From an uncultured Verrucomicrobiales bacterium (GTDB lineage Bacteria > Verrucomicrobiota > Verrucomicrobiia > Verrucomicrobiales > Akkermansiaceae): 64,000 bases of DNA. The stretch lies in the NCBI GenBank assembly GCA_937928545.1, contig CALGJQ010000025.1, positions 1 through 64,000 on the forward strand, written 5' to 3'. Below the pieces are notes generated by a model. That model was given only the letters and a program-made list of their open reading frames with translations, was not told the DNA's origin and did no database searches. This document shows positions 33,386 through 43,764 of the stretch, one piece after another (position 1 is the first letter of the stretch; each line of letters opens with the position of its first letter). The translations under genes were made by a program, and so were the position numbers.

Positions 33386-33997
33386 ATGATCATCCAACTC
33401 AAAGAGAGCGATTTCATTGGAGAAGGAACTGCCAGAGTCACCTATCGACACCCTGATGATCATTCAAAGTGCATCAAGCTTGTCGTAAAATCTAAACTTG
33501 AGCAAAAAAAGCGTAGAAGAGGCATTTTCTCAACCTTCAGGTCAACCTCTTGCTTCGCCCCTACCAAAGCCGAACATCGGATCTTCAAAAAACTCATATT
33601 CAAAACGGGTTTTGAAGCTTTTCAGCATATTCCCATGTTCTATGGCTCCGTAAACACAGACCAAGGATCTGGTGATGTCTTTGATTTTATCGGAGAAATC
33701 AATTTGGAAGAGCATCTAAAGACCAAAAAATTTGACCCCTGTTTAGAATCGAAACTCCTAGAACTCCGCGACTTCTTATTGAGACTAGGGATTCATTTTT
33801 CTGACTGGCGTGCTTCGAACTTAGTCTTGAAATGGAACGAGGAAGGAACGGACTACCGAATTTACGCAATCGATGGCTTTGAACATACTGAACTCCTCCC
33901 CATCACCAGGATCCCCTATTTTTCGAGGAGAAAAATAAGACGACGATTCGACAAATTCATCAAAAGGCTCCGCAAACTCTCGTCGAATGAAAGCTAA
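33386..33997 (+). CDS. YrbL-like kinase-fold protein
   Basis: A 203-aa protein resembling the YrbL family, a reduced protein-kinase-like fold often near LPS genes. Visible are a glycine loop (FIGEGTARVTYRHPDD), a nucleotide Lys region (CIKLVVKSKLEQKKRRR), and a catalytic-loop-like LGIHFSDWRASNLVLKW with Asp and Asn, followed by IYAIDGFEHTE as the D-x-x region. The C-terminus is very basic. It overlaps the next kinase gene by 11 bases. Likely phosphorylates a core sugar or is a regulator; activity unproven. Confidence 0.72.
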   Translation: MIIQLKESDFIGEGTARVTYRHPDDHSKCIKLVVKSKLEQKKRRRGIFSTFRSTSCFAPTKAEHRIFKKLIFKTGFEAFQHIPMFYGSVNTDQGSGDVFDFIGEINLEEHLKTKKFDPCLESKLLELRDFLLRLGIHFSDWRASNLVLKWNEEGTDYRIYAIDGFEHTELLPITRIPYFSRRKIRRRFDKFIKRLRKLSSNES

Positions 33998-34661
33998 TCG
34001 CATCTCCGACTCAATGGAGACAATCTGTAAAGCAACGATCTCAGGCGTCCAAGGACTCGCCGTCGATTCCTTACCTGATGAACTAGTACGCGAAATTAAA
34101 TGGGATATGCCGGGCACAATCTTGAAACCCGGCTCACGCTCTACCGTCACTCAAGTTGATCTTCGAGGAAAGTCACTGGTCATCAAACAATATAAGTCCC
34201 TCTCCCTCCGCCGCCGTCTCCGCTATGCCCTCACCCGCTCTCGTGCCCGCCAAAGCTGGGAAACAGGCCACGCAATGGCCGATCTCGGCATCCCCATCGT
34301 TCGCCCCTTGGCCTTTTGCGAAGAAACCCGCTTTGGCATCCCTCGCAGAGCACTGCTGATTTCTCCATTCCAAAAAGGAACTTCGCTCGATCAATACGAT
34401 CATCCCGAAGAAGTCTCCTCAAATTTACGTGCCGTTTTTAAAAAAATGGCTGAAAACAAAATCACCCACGGTGACCTAAAAGCCAGTAACATCATTATTG
34501 ATGAGGATGGCCAAGCTCACTTCATCGACAACGATGCGGCCCACCTTCACCGCTCACCTAAACGCTACCAAAAAGCCCGCAAAAAAGACGAGAAACAGTT
34601 TTTTCTCAACTGGCAATCCGATCCGAGACGTCAAGAAGCCTTTCGAGACATCTTTCGCTAG
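33987..34661 (+). CDS. Lipopolysaccharide kinase-like protein (Kdo/WaaP family)
   Basis: 224 aa with the kinase-fold markers of bacterial LPS-core kinases: LVIKQYKSLSLRRRLRYALTRSRARQSW, then the catalytic loop NKITHGDLKASNIIIDEDGQAHFIDNDAA with HGDLKxxN and the following ID-N-D. It probably phosphorylates inner-core heptose or Kdo at the inner face of the membrane. Starts inside the end of the previous gene (11-nt overlap), so the two are translationally linked. An internal ATG at 34014 is another possible start. Confidence 0.85.
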   Translation: MKANRISDSMETICKATISGVQGLAVDSLPDELVREIKWDMPGTILKPGSRSTVTQVDLRGKSLVIKQYKSLSLRRRLRYALTRSRARQSWETGHAMADLGIPIVRPLAFCEETRFGIPRRALLISPFQKGTSLDQYDHPEEVSSNLRAVFKKMAENKITHGDLKASNIIIDEDGQAHFIDNDAAHLHRSPKRYQKARKKDEKQFFLNWQSDPRRQEAFRDIFR

Positions 34662-34729
34662 CCCCCTTCTACTGCGCTTCCTCGCATCTGCCCTCGACGA
34701 GTCCCCGTCTTCTCATCTAAAGTTCGGGC

Positions 34730-35683
34730 ATGCACATTTTGGTCACCGGAGGAGCTGGATTCATCGGGTCACATTTGGTCGAAGCTCTCCTCATCAATGG
34801 CCATAAAATCACGGTTTTTGATGATTTCAATCACTACTATGACCCCGAGATCAAACGGCAAAACATCGCAAGTTTTCAGGATAAAGTCACCATCATCGAA
34901 GGAGACATTCGTGACGCCATTCTCGTAGAGCGCACCTTCGCTAAAGGGAACTTTGACACCGTCATCCACCTTGCTGCTCGCGCCGGAGTACGACCTTCGA
35001 TCCAATCGCCTAAGCTCTACTTCACCACCAATATCGATGGAACCTTCAATTTATTGGATGCCTGTCGCCACCACGACGTCAAAGACTTCATCTTCGCCTC
35101 CTCCTCGTCAGTTTACGGCGTCAACGAAAAGGTCCCCTTTGCCGAAACTGACGCCCTCGCCCGGACCATCTCACCCTATGCTGCGACGAAACTCGCTGGA
35201 GAACAAATCTGCTCAAACTATGCCCACCTCTTTGGCATCCGCTGCATGTGCCTCCGCTTCTTCACCGTCTATGGACCCCGCCAACGCCCTGATTTAGCCA
35301 TTTCAAAATTCACCGAGCGCATTCTCGCTGGAGAAACCATTCAACAATATGGAGATGGCACCACCGCACGTGACTACACCTACGTCGAGGACATCGTAAG
35401 CGGTATCATCTCCGCGATGAACTACCGCGACTCCAGCTTCGAGATTTTCAACCTCGGCGGCTCCGCCACCACCACCCTCTCCGAACTCATTGAACTCATC
35501 GAAGAAGCTTGTGGAAAAAAAGCCCTCATCGAAGTCATCGGAGAACAACCTGGCGACGTCCCGCGCACCTTTGCCGATGTCACCAAGGCCCATTCCCTCC
35601 TCGATTACTCGCCGCACACTCCCATCGCGGACGGCGTGAAAAAATACGTCACCTGGTTTCGTGAAACCCAGCTGAGCTCTTGA
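34730..35683 (+). CDS. NAD-dependent epimerase, probably UDP-glucuronate 4-epimerase
   Basis: Extended SDR enzyme of 317 aa: Rossmann motif [31 protein letters not shown], catalytic Ser/Tyr/Lys in FASSSSVYG and SPYAATKLAGE, then LRFFTVYGPRQRPDLAISKF typical of the UDP-glucuronate 4-epimerase group. It would convert UDP-glucuronate from the nearby Ugd to UDP-galacturonate. The stop shares a base with the next gene's ATG. Confidence 0.88.
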   Translation: MHILVTGGAGFIGSHLVEALLINGHKITVFDDFNHYYDPEIKRQNIASFQDKVTIIEGDIRDAILVERTFAKGNFDTVIHLAARAGVRPSIQSPKLYFTTNIDGTFNLLDACRHHDVKDFIFASSSSVYGVNEKVPFAETDALARTISPYAATKLAGEQICSNYAHLFGIRCMCLRFFTVYGPRQRPDLAISKFTERILAGETIQQYGDGTTARDYTYVEDIVSGIISAMNYRDSSFEIFNLGGSATTTLSELIELIEEACGKKALIEVIGEQPGDVPRTFADVTKAHSLLDYSPHTPIADGVKKYVTWFRETQLSS

Positions 35684-36789
35684 TGAAATTCGCCATCATT
35701 CGCAGTGAATGTTCCTTCACCAAAGGAGGAGCCGAACGCTATGCCGCCAACCTTTGTCGGCAACTCTGCGAAATGGGACACCAAGTCTGGGTCCTCGCTG
35801 AAATTTTCGATCCCAAGATTCACCCTGCCCTCATCCACGTCCCCATTAAAGTCAATCGAGCCACCTCAGCCACCCGCAATCACTCCTTCAATGAGAACGC
35901 GCAGCAGGCCGCAAGAAAACTAGAAGTCGATCACATCATCGCCCTCTCCCGCAGCTATCCATCCGATGCCTTCCGCGTCTCAGACCCGCTCCATTGTTAC
36001 TGGATGGGCCTCCGCTACCCCGGTAAAATCCGTAACTTCATCGAGCACCTCAACCCCCGCCATCGTGCCATCCTTAAGCTAGAAAGGGCCATCATCGATC
36101 CGCAAAACACGCGAATTATCATCACCAACTCAGAACTCTCAAAGACTCTCATTGGAGAATATTACAATTACCCTCCAGACCGCATCCACGTCATCTACAA
36201 CGGAGTCGACCACACCCAGTTCATACCCGATCCCCACTACAAAGAAGGTAAGGAATTAAAATTCCTCTTCGTCGGTCAGGACTTCAAACGCAAAGGCCTC
36301 GCTCCCGTCATCCGAGCCTTCGCAATCGCCCGCAAAGCCGGATACTCCTGCCGCCTCCGGGTCGTCGGAAGCGACGAACCAGCCCCCTATCGGGACCTCG
36401 CCAAACAACTTGGAGTTTCCGAGTATATCGACTTCGATGGACCCACCCGCGAGATCCAAAAAGCCTACCAAAGTGCAGACCTCTTCGTCTTCCCCTCTTT
36501 ATACGATCCCTTTGCAAATGTCGTGCTTGAATCACTTGCCTGCGGACTCCCCGCACTCACCACTAGCACCAATGGCTCATCCGAAATTATCACAGAAGGC
36601 GAAAACGGCTACATCGTCGCAGGAGCGACTCAGCATCTCGCCAATGACCTAGCGAAGCAGATGATCACCTTTTCCCTACTCACGCCCGAACAACGGATCC
36701 AGATGCGTCACGTATCTCGGATCACCGCTGAAAATTACTCCACCACTCGGAATGCCGAAACCTTCGTTTCGAAATTGACCCAATCATGA
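35683..36789 (+). CDS. Glycosyltransferase family 4 (WaaG-like)
   Basis: 368-aa GT-B retaining glycosyltransferase starting at the ATG at 35683, which overlaps the TGA of the previous gene by one base (an earlier TTG is unlikely). N-terminal IRSECSFTKGGAERYAANLCRQL and the C-terminal domain with FVGQDFKRKGLAPVIRAFAIA, then LFVFPSLYDPFANVVLESLACGLPALTT (the E-x7-E motif). It resembles WaaG, which adds the first hexose of the LPS outer core. Acts on the cytoplasmic membrane face. Confidence 0.88.
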   Translation: MKFAIIRSECSFTKGGAERYAANLCRQLCEMGHQVWVLAEIFDPKIHPALIHVPIKVNRATSATRNHSFNENAQQAARKLEVDHIIALSRSYPSDAFRVSDPLHCYWMGLRYPGKIRNFIEHLNPRHRAILKLERAIIDPQNTRIIITNSELSKTLIGEYYNYPPDRIHVIYNGVDHTQFIPDPHYKEGKELKFLFVGQDFKRKGLAPVIRAFAIARKAGYSCRLRVVGSDEPAPYRDLAKQLGVSEYIDFDGPTREIQKAYQSADLFVFPSLYDPFANVVLESLACGLPALTTSTNGSSEIITEGENGYIVAGATQHLANDLAKQMITFSLLTPEQRIQMRHVSRITAENYSTTRNAETFVSKLTQS

Positions 36790-36909
36790 ATGAAAAATGC
36801 CTTAGGGACTTAAAATCCCTTCATCATGGGCCACATTAATCCCCGTTCATAAGAGGCTAAGCTCCCACACAAATCGCAAGCAGCAACAACAATACAACTA
36901 ACCCGACGA

Positions 36910-37551
36910 ATGCCTCGCTTCACGCAACACCCGGATCTCACCGAAGAACTCGCCAACGAGTTCCGCCAGAACCATCTAGAGCTGTTTGAAAAGGCCCAAC
37001 TCATCGCCACTAACAACGACCAAATTGTCAAAGCCTTCACCTTCAACGACGAGGACTTCGTCATTAAACGATACCCAGAAAAGGGCCTTCGCGCGAACCT
37101 TCGCAGCCTCCTCGGAATCTCTCGCGCCATGAATTCGTTCAAAAAGTCCGCCCTCCTCTTCTCACTAGGAATAAAAACCCCCGCCCACCTTTTCGTCGCC
37201 CGCCACCTAGGCCTACTGCATGGCTTCAGCTATCTCATTATGGAAAAGAGCAAAGGCACCTCTCTATGGGCCATGATCTTCGATCAACCAGAATCCCCCA
37301 TCTCAGAAACAGTGATCAAAAACCTGGCCTTAGTAACACGGGACATCCATTCCGCCGGACTCAGTCACGGAGACTTACACGCGGGAAACATCTTCATCAT
37401 GAACAACGAATCCATCGAAATCATCGATCTGGACAACCTCCGCCCTAGCTACAAAAAACAAGAAAAGGATCAATCACGACTACTCCAATCATTCGACTCT
37501 CGGCCCGATCTTCACGAAGCTTTAACCCGCGCCCTAAAAAACACACCATGA
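36910..37551 (+). CDS. Kinase-fold LPS kinase-like protein
   Basis: 213 aa, third kinase-like protein of the cluster. Lys-bearing strand EDFVIKRYPEKGLRANLRSLLG, hinge-like FSYLIMEKSKGTSLW, and catalytic loop AGLSHGDLHAGNIFIMNNESIEIIDLDNLRPSY with HGDLHAGN and the later D-L-D. The pattern fits Kdo/heptose kinases or RIO/ABC1-like small kinases. It overlaps the next glycosyltransferase by 4 nt (ATGA), so both are probably one operon. The 120 bp before it contain a weak AGGGA/TCCCT hairpin near 36802-36818. Confidence 0.82.
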   Translation: MPRFTQHPDLTEELANEFRQNHLELFEKAQLIATNNDQIVKAFTFNDEDFVIKRYPEKGLRANLRSLLGISRAMNSFKKSALLFSLGIKTPAHLFVARHLGLLHGFSYLIMEKSKGTSLWAMIFDQPESPISETVIKNLALVTRDIHSAGLSHGDLHAGNIFIMNNESIEIIDLDNLRPSYKKQEKDQSRLLQSFDSRPDLHEALTRALKNTP

Positions 37552-38540
37552 AAATTCTAGCGTTAAGTGTTGGTGAACCAACCGTTGCTAGCACCCAATT
37601 CCGCCTTGGCCAATTTGTTGAATCACTCAGCAAACAGGGTATCACACTTACCATCACCCCCGCTAGCCAACCTGAAAAATGGCCTGACCTCAGCTCCTTT
37701 GATATCGTCATTATTCAAAAAAAACTCCTTCGACTCTCCCTCGTTAAAAAAGTCCGCCGAGAAGCCAAGCGACTCATTTTCGATACTGACGATGCAATCT
37801 GGGAACCCCACGGTAGAAAACACTTCATCCTCACCCGCCTCCGAACTCAAGCTCGACTTAAAGCCGTACTGAGCTCTGCCGATCTCTGCACGGTACCCAA
37901 TGAACACCTCCGTAAACACCTTATCTCACGAACCAAAAACGTCTCACTCATCCCCATGGCTCTTGACAGTCAGGATTGGAAACCTCCGATCACACGTCCG
38001 CCTGGACCTCTCCGTATCGGTTGGACTGGAGCGCCTCCGAATCTTACTTACCTTACCGCTCTGGAACGCACTCTTGCTAAAATCCAGAAAGACCACCCCG
38101 AGACCGAGCTCATAATCTACTGCGGTCAAGAGCCCACCTGGAATCTCCCAATTAAATCAGTCCACCACCGCTATATTCCCGGCACGGAACACGATGTCGT
38201 CCAGCATTTCGACATCGGACTCCTCCCTCTTCCTTCCGATAACTTCGCCGCCGGCAAATCCCCCATTAAAGGGATTCAATACGCAGCCTGCGGCATCCCC
38301 TGCATCGCATCACCCATCGGAGCAACTTGCGAAATCGTAAAAAACGGCATCACCGGACTCACTGCCACGAGTCCCGAGGACTGGGAAGCAGCACTCAGAA
38401 CGCTCATCTCCAATTCTGAACTCCGCTTTACGATGGGGGAAAAAGCCCGCTCTCATTTCTTAGAAAAAAACAGCAAAGAAAAAGTAGAAAAAAAACTGAT
38501 CACCTGTTGGCAAAAAATCATCACGGAAATCCCCTCCTAA
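37548..38540 (+). CDS. Glycosyltransferase (GT-B, family 4-like)
   Basis: 330 aa; N-terminal MKILALSVGEPTVASTQFRLGQF, FIFDTDD-like block (RLIFDTDDAIWEPHGR), and C-terminal donor-binding region LRIGWTGAPPNLTYL followed by FDIGLLPLPSDNFAAGKSPIKGIQYAACGIPCIAS. That last region is typical of nucleotide-sugar GT4 enzymes acting on polysaccharides. Start coupled to the upstream kinase gene by a 4-nt overlap. It ends 7 bp before the convergent GT2 gene. Sugar specificity unknown. Confidence 0.82.
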   Translation: MKILALSVGEPTVASTQFRLGQFVESLSKQGITLTITPASQPEKWPDLSSFDIVIIQKKLLRLSLVKKVRREAKRLIFDTDDAIWEPHGRKHFILTRLRTQARLKAVLSSADLCTVPNEHLRKHLISRTKNVSLIPMALDSQDWKPPITRPPGPLRIGWTGAPPNLTYLTALERTLAKIQKDHPETELIIYCGQEPTWNLPIKSVHHRYIPGTEHDVVQHFDIGLLPLPSDNFAAGKSPIKGIQYAACGIPCIASPIGATCEIVKNGITGLTATSPEDWEAALRTLISNSELRFTMGEKARSHFLEKNSKEKVEKKLITCWQKIITEIPS

Positions 38541-38547
38541 AAGATTT

Positions 38548-39573
38548 TCACGAAAGAATATTTTTAATCTTCAGGAAAATCTCAAACGGCAACAACTTAA
38601 GCAACTTAGTCCCAAAACCCCCACTAAGTTTGGTGAAACGAGTCATCCGATCTTTAAAAGCATACGTCCACCACTGTTCTCTGGTCAGAGCCTTTTCATA
38701 GGATAATTTAAGGGCCATCTTAAGTGTCTCAAACTGCGGTTGTGTCACCAGATCTTTTCTTAATGCCAACTCAAGATCATCAAGCCCCAATCGGTAGAGC
38801 CCCACTTGATACCCAGCCTTCCTCATCGCCCTTTCTTCGTGGGCACGAAGTTCGTCAACAGTCCTAAATCGCCCCTTCTCCCTCGTCCACACATTCCCTC
38901 CGTGGACGCGATACTTCACTAACTTAGAGCTGATTGAAAGAACCTCTCCCATAATCAGCGCACGGAGTGACAAGGCTGCATCTTCATTCATTACATCATC
39001 AGCCAACGGCCCAAATACCTCCAAAATCTCGCGCGACCAAGCTGCCGAGCACCCCAGAAGACTGAAGCCCGTATTCTGAAGATAGGCATCTAAAGAGGCC
39101 ATTTTTACTCCCTCTCCCTTATCGATCCCACCAGCCCCGCAAAAGCTTTCTCGTTGTCCGCTTTCTACGCCATTGGCATCGATCATCGTAACCGCTGAAC
39201 CGATCCCGGCAGGGCGTCCGCCCTCCGTCCAAGCCTTCACCAAAACCTCGACTCGATCCTGCGAAGAAACATCATCCCCGGCCGCTAAGACAATTAACTC
39301 GCCCTTCGCTGTTTCCATCATACGAGAAACATGCTTTCCAATTCCCTGATTCTCGGGATTGCGATTCGTCCTGACTGAATGTGGCCCAGAGTAATTCTCC
39401 ACCAGTCCCTCAATCACCTCAAAGGTCCTATCAACTGAGCAATCGTCGGAAATGATGATCTCAAGTGGCTGGTAAGTCTGCCCTAAGATGCTCTCAACCG
39501 CTTCCCTGATATACTCCTCCTGATTGAAAGCGAAAAGGATGACCGTCACGAGTGGCTTGGCATCTTGTCTCAT
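38548..39573 (-). CDS. Glycosyltransferase family 2
   Basis: 341-aa GT-A enzyme: PLVTVILFAFNQEEYIREAVESILGQTYQPLEIIISDDCSVDRT at the N-terminus (nucleotide-sugar Asp in SDDCS), GIGKHVSRMMETAKGELIVLAAGDDVSS with the metal DxD-like D-D, and a later ADDVMNEDAALSLRAL. Last gene of the minus-strand dTDP-sugar operon, so it may transfer the 3-acetamido-3,6-dideoxyhexose made by the other four genes (inference). Confidence 0.85.
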   Translation of the reverse strand: MRQDAKPLVTVILFAFNQEEYIREAVESILGQTYQPLEIIISDDCSVDRTFEVIEGLVENYSGPHSVRTNRNPENQGIGKHVSRMMETAKGELIVLAAGDDVSSQDRVEVLVKAWTEGGRPAGIGSAVTMIDANGVESGQRESFCGAGGIDKGEGVKMASLDAYLQNTGFSLLGCSAAWSREILEVFGPLADDVMNEDAALSLRALIMGEVLSISSKLVKYRVHGGNVWTREKGRFRTVDELRAHEERAMRKAGYQVGLYRLGLDDLELALRKDLVTQPQFETLKMALKLSYEKALTREQWWTYAFKDRMTRFTKLSGGFGTKLLKLLPFEIFLKIKNILS

Positions 39574-39668
39574 TGATTTGTCACGAAAGGCTGCTTACCC
39601 ATTCATCCTAAGTCAAGAACGCCTGCGGAAATCCTCAAAGACGAATCCAAGAGGCGATAAAATCAGGC

Positions 39669-40775
39669 TTAAACTCTCCTATTAATGGTATCCACAACTC
39701 TCTCGATTTCACAAATCTTGTGCACAGGACTCATCGGCAAACTTAAAATCTCGCGATGAATCTTCTCCGTAATCGGCGTCTCGAAGGATGCGAGCTCGGG
39801 ATACGCTTCCTGCTGGTTCGGCGGAATCGGGTAGTGAATCGAAGTGTGGATACCCTTCTCCATCAGATACTCCATCCACTTGGCTCTATCCGGAACACGA
39901 ATCACGAATAAATGCCAAGACGAGTTAAACCCCTCACTACTCATCGGCAAGGTCACCTCCGGATGAGTCACGCCAGACAAATAGAGATCTGCGAGCTTCT
40001 TCCGCTTCGCATTGTCCGATCTTAAGAAAGGAAGCTTCACTCTCAAAATAGCAGCCTGTAATTCATCGATACGATGATTCCCCCCCTTCAACTCGTTCCG
40101 ATACTTCTCCTGCGAACCATAATTCCGCAGCGTCTTGATGACATCAGCTAGTTCATCAGAATTTGTCGTAACAGCTCCCCCCTCACCAATTGCTCCTAGA
40201 TTTTTCCCAGGATAGAAACTATGGGCCGCGGCATCAGAAAGGTTACCAGCCGCTTTTCCAAAGTAGCTGGCACCGAGGGCCTGTGCACAATCCTCCATGA
40301 CGAGTAAATCATTCTCTTGCGCGATGAGATTGATGGAATCCATATCGGCAGACCTCCCATACAAATGCACCGCCATAATCACGCGAGTGCGAGCGGTGAT
40401 CGAGCGCTGGATCAGTGAGGGATCAATATTGTAAGAGTGTAAATCCGGCTCTACTAAAACAGGCTTAAGGCGGGCTTCGGAAATTGCCAAAATCGAAGCG
40501 ATATAAGTATTGGCCGGAACCAGAACTTCATCTCCTTCTTTCACCAGCCCAAGCTCGATCCATCCTCTCAGGATCAAAATCAAAGCATCGAGTCCACTGC
40601 TCACCCCGACTGCCCGTTTCGTCGAACAAAACTGGCTGAGTTCATTCTCAAAAGCAGTCACCTCAGGCCCCAGAACGTAAGCCCCAGACTTCAGCACCCT
40701 CTCCACCGCAGCCTGAATTTCAGGAAAGTAAGGCTCATTGACTTTTGCGAAATTTAGAAACTCGATCTTATCCAT
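39669..40775 (-). CDS. DegT/DnrJ/EryC1-family sugar aminotransferase (FdtB/QdtB-like)
   Basis: 368-aa PLP-dependent sugar aminotransferase: [43 protein letters not shown], and the PLP lysine in [21 protein letters not shown]; then [19 protein letters not shown]. It would aminate C3 of a dTDP-3-keto-6-deoxyhexose. Overlaps the end of the upstream fusion gene by 8 nt. Whether the product is the galacto (Fuc3N) or gluco (Qui3N) form is not decided from sequence alone. Confidence 0.88.
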   Translation of the reverse strand: MDKIEFLNFAKVNEPYFPEIQAAVERVLKSGAYVLGPEVTAFENELSQFCSTKRAVGVSSGLDALILILRGWIELGLVKEGDEVLVPANTYIASILAISEARLKPVLVEPDLHSYNIDPSLIQRSITARTRVIMAVHLYGRSADMDSINLIAQENDLLVMEDCAQALGASYFGKAAGNLSDAAAHSFYPGKNLGAIGEGGAVTTNSDELADVIKTLRNYGSQEKYRNELKGGNHRIDELQAAILRVKLPFLRSDNAKRKKLADLYLSGVTHPEVTLPMSSEGFNSSWHLFVIRVPDRAKWMEYLMEKGIHTSIHYPIPPNQQEAYPELASFETPITEKIHREILSLPMSPVHKICEIERVVDTINRRV

Positions 40776-41663
40776 CTTCTCTTTGGCTTAGCCAATTTTT
40801 AAAGTCATCGTAGTCGTCTAAGTAGTCACCTTTGTCGTAAACGTGAGAAGCGAGAACACAAAGAACGGCATTCTTTGAGTAGTTAAATTGCTCACCCCAG
40901 ATGCCTGGAGGAAGATGCAATCCCTGACTCGAACGATCTAGCTCCACGGTCTTCCGTGACTCGCCATTGTCGATAGTGACCGAAACACTTCCTCCACTAC
41001 AGATCAAATACTGGTGACACTCCTTATGGGCATGGCAGCCTCGCATTTCAGACTCAGGCACATCGTGAACGAAGAAGACGCGCTTAATCTCAAAGGGGAC
41101 CTGCTTCCCAACCTCGACAACCGACAAGCCACCCCGTGAATCCATGAAATCTGGAATTTCATAGAATGCGACCTTGCCTACTCCCACGAAGCAGCAGTCT
41201 GGCTCCACCGCTGGAATCTGTCGAATGATCGAGGCCGGATTTCCCGCTACGACGACCCCAGCTGGGACATTTTTTGTCACGACCGCGCCCGCTCCAACCA
41301 TCGCCCCTTCGCCGATCGTAACCCCGGGGAGGATCGTCGCATTCGCACCAATCGAGGCCCCTTTCTGCACGACGATCTTATCAAATCTCTCAGGATAGGC
41401 CTTCGAACGAGGATACCGATCATTCGTGAAGGTGACATTAGGCCCGATAAAAACGTCATCCTCGATCGTGATTCCGTCCCAAAGCTGCACCCCCGCTTTG
41501 ATCGTGACTCGATCCCCCACCACCACATCGTTCTCGATGAAACAATGAGAGCAGATATTACAATCGGCTCCGATAGAGGCATTTTCTAAAACGACACAAT
41601 ACTGCCAAATATTGGTCCCAGAGCCAATGTTTACACTCTTCACCTGAGCACTTGGATCGATCT

Positions 41664-41667
<4 letters not shown>
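40768..41667 (-). CDS. Bifunctional acetyltransferase / dTDP-ketosugar isomerase (FdtD-like fusion)
   Basis: 299 aa with two enzymes. Residues about 1-150 form a left-handed beta-helix acyltransferase ([24 protein letters not shown], hexapeptide repeats, [24 protein letters not shown]). Residues about 160-299 form a WxcM/FdtA-type cupin 3,4-ketoisomerase ([42 protein letters not shown]). The arrangement is like the Shewanella FdtD enzyme, which does the third and fifth steps of dTDP-Fuc3NAc synthesis. Starts by a 4-nt overlap with rmlA. Confidence 0.88.
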
Positions 41668-42518
<851 letters not shown>

Positions 42519-42529
42519 ATTTCGATTTG

Positions 42530-43588
42530 TTACTTTGCGGTTCCTAGCCTCTGAAGCTGATCATTTCCTTTCAGAATATCCTGCCACCAAGCCTCGTGAT
42601 CGAGATACCACTCGATGGTTTTTCGCAAACCACTCTCATTAGTCTCGCTCGGCTTCCAGCCCAGTTCGTTCTTAATTTTAGAAGCGTCGATTGCGTAGCG
42701 CATGTCATGCCCGGGGCGATCGGTCACAAACTCGATTTGCTCCTCATACTTTACCTCGTCCTGACGAGGACGAAGGCCATCCAAAACCCGGCAGATCGAA
42801 CGCACCAGATCGATATTCCGCTGCTCATTGTCACCTCCGATCACGTAGGTTTCACCAACTCGACCTTTTTCGAAAACGGTAGAAATCGCAACGGCATGAT
42901 CACGCACATAGAGCCAATCTCGGATATTTTCACCCTTCCCGTAAACAGGAATAGCCTCTCCCGCCAAAGCTTTCAGAAAAACCACCGGAATCAACTTCTC
43001 AGGGAATTGGTGAGGCCCGTAGTTATTCGAGCAATTGGTCACTAGAACCGGCAAGCCGTAGGTGTCCCCCCAGGCACGCACGAGGTGATCAGATGCTGCC
43101 TTACTCGCACTATACGGCGAATGTGGATCATAGGCGGTCTCCTCGGAAAACTTTCCATCGTCCGGCCCCAGCGAACCGTAGACCTCATCGGTCGAGACGT
43201 GAAGAAAGCGGAACCTCTCACGCCTTTCATCGTCTAACTCTCGGAAGTATTCTAGGGCCACCTGAAGAAGAGTGTAGGTTCCCACGATATTCGTTTGAAT
43301 GAAATCACCCGGGCCATCGATCGAGCGATCCACATGAGACTCTGCCGCAAGGTGTAAAACGCCATCTGGCTGAAAGCCCTCAAAGGCCGCCTTCAAAAAG
43401 GCAGCATCGCAAATCGACCCCCTCAAGAACTGATAACCCGCATGTCCCGTCACCGAGTCAAGCGATGCAAGATTGCCCGCATAGGTCAAGGCATCCAGAT
43501 TGAGCACTTCATGCCCCTGCTCCCCTATCAAAAATTTGACGAGATTGCTCCCAATAAAGCCAGCCCCACCGGTCACAATAAATTTCAT
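42530..43588 (-). CDS. rmlB: dTDP-glucose 4,6-dehydratase RmlB
   Basis: 352-aa extended [51 protein letters not shown], and catalytic [32 protein letters not shown] is the family block. Produces dTDP-4-keto-6-deoxyglucose for the isomerase/aminotransferase steps downstream. No rmlC or rmlD is present, so the pathway leads away from rhamnose. First gene of the operon; its promoter must lie in 43589-43764. Confidence 0.97.
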   Translation of the reverse strand: MKFIVTGGAGFIGSNLVKFLIGEQGHEVLNLDALTYAGNLASLDSVTGHAGYQFLRGSICDAAFLKAAFEGFQPDGVLHLAAESHVDRSIDGPGDFIQTNIVGTYTLLQVALEYFRELDDERRERFRFLHVSTDEVYGSLGPDDGKFSEETAYDPHSPYSASKAASDHLVRAWGDTYGLPVLVTNCSNNYGPHQFPEKLIPVVFLKALAGEAIPVYGKGENIRDWLYVRDHAVAISTVFEKGRVGETYVIGGDNEQRNIDLVRSICRVLDGLRPRQDEVKYEEQIEFVTDRPGHDMRYAIDASKIKNELGWKPSETNESGLRKTIEWYLDHEAWWQDILKGNDQLQRLGTAK

Positions 43589-43764
43589 ATTCTAGCGAGG
43601 GACCTTGTCGCGCACTGCCACACTTTCCCTGTCCTATCCCTACAATCCACCTTAGTTTTCGCCAAGATCAAATACGGCTGAATTTCTCGGTTCAAGTCCG
43701 TCTCGAGTTCATGATAGCTTGCCCTAGCAAAGACATCGGCCCTCCTGCCCGCAAACCAATCACC

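Noticed and set aside
42596-43045. 149-aa plus-strand open frame opposite rmlB
   Set aside because: Lies wholly antisense to a clear RmlB gene and has no recognisable domain or start signal.
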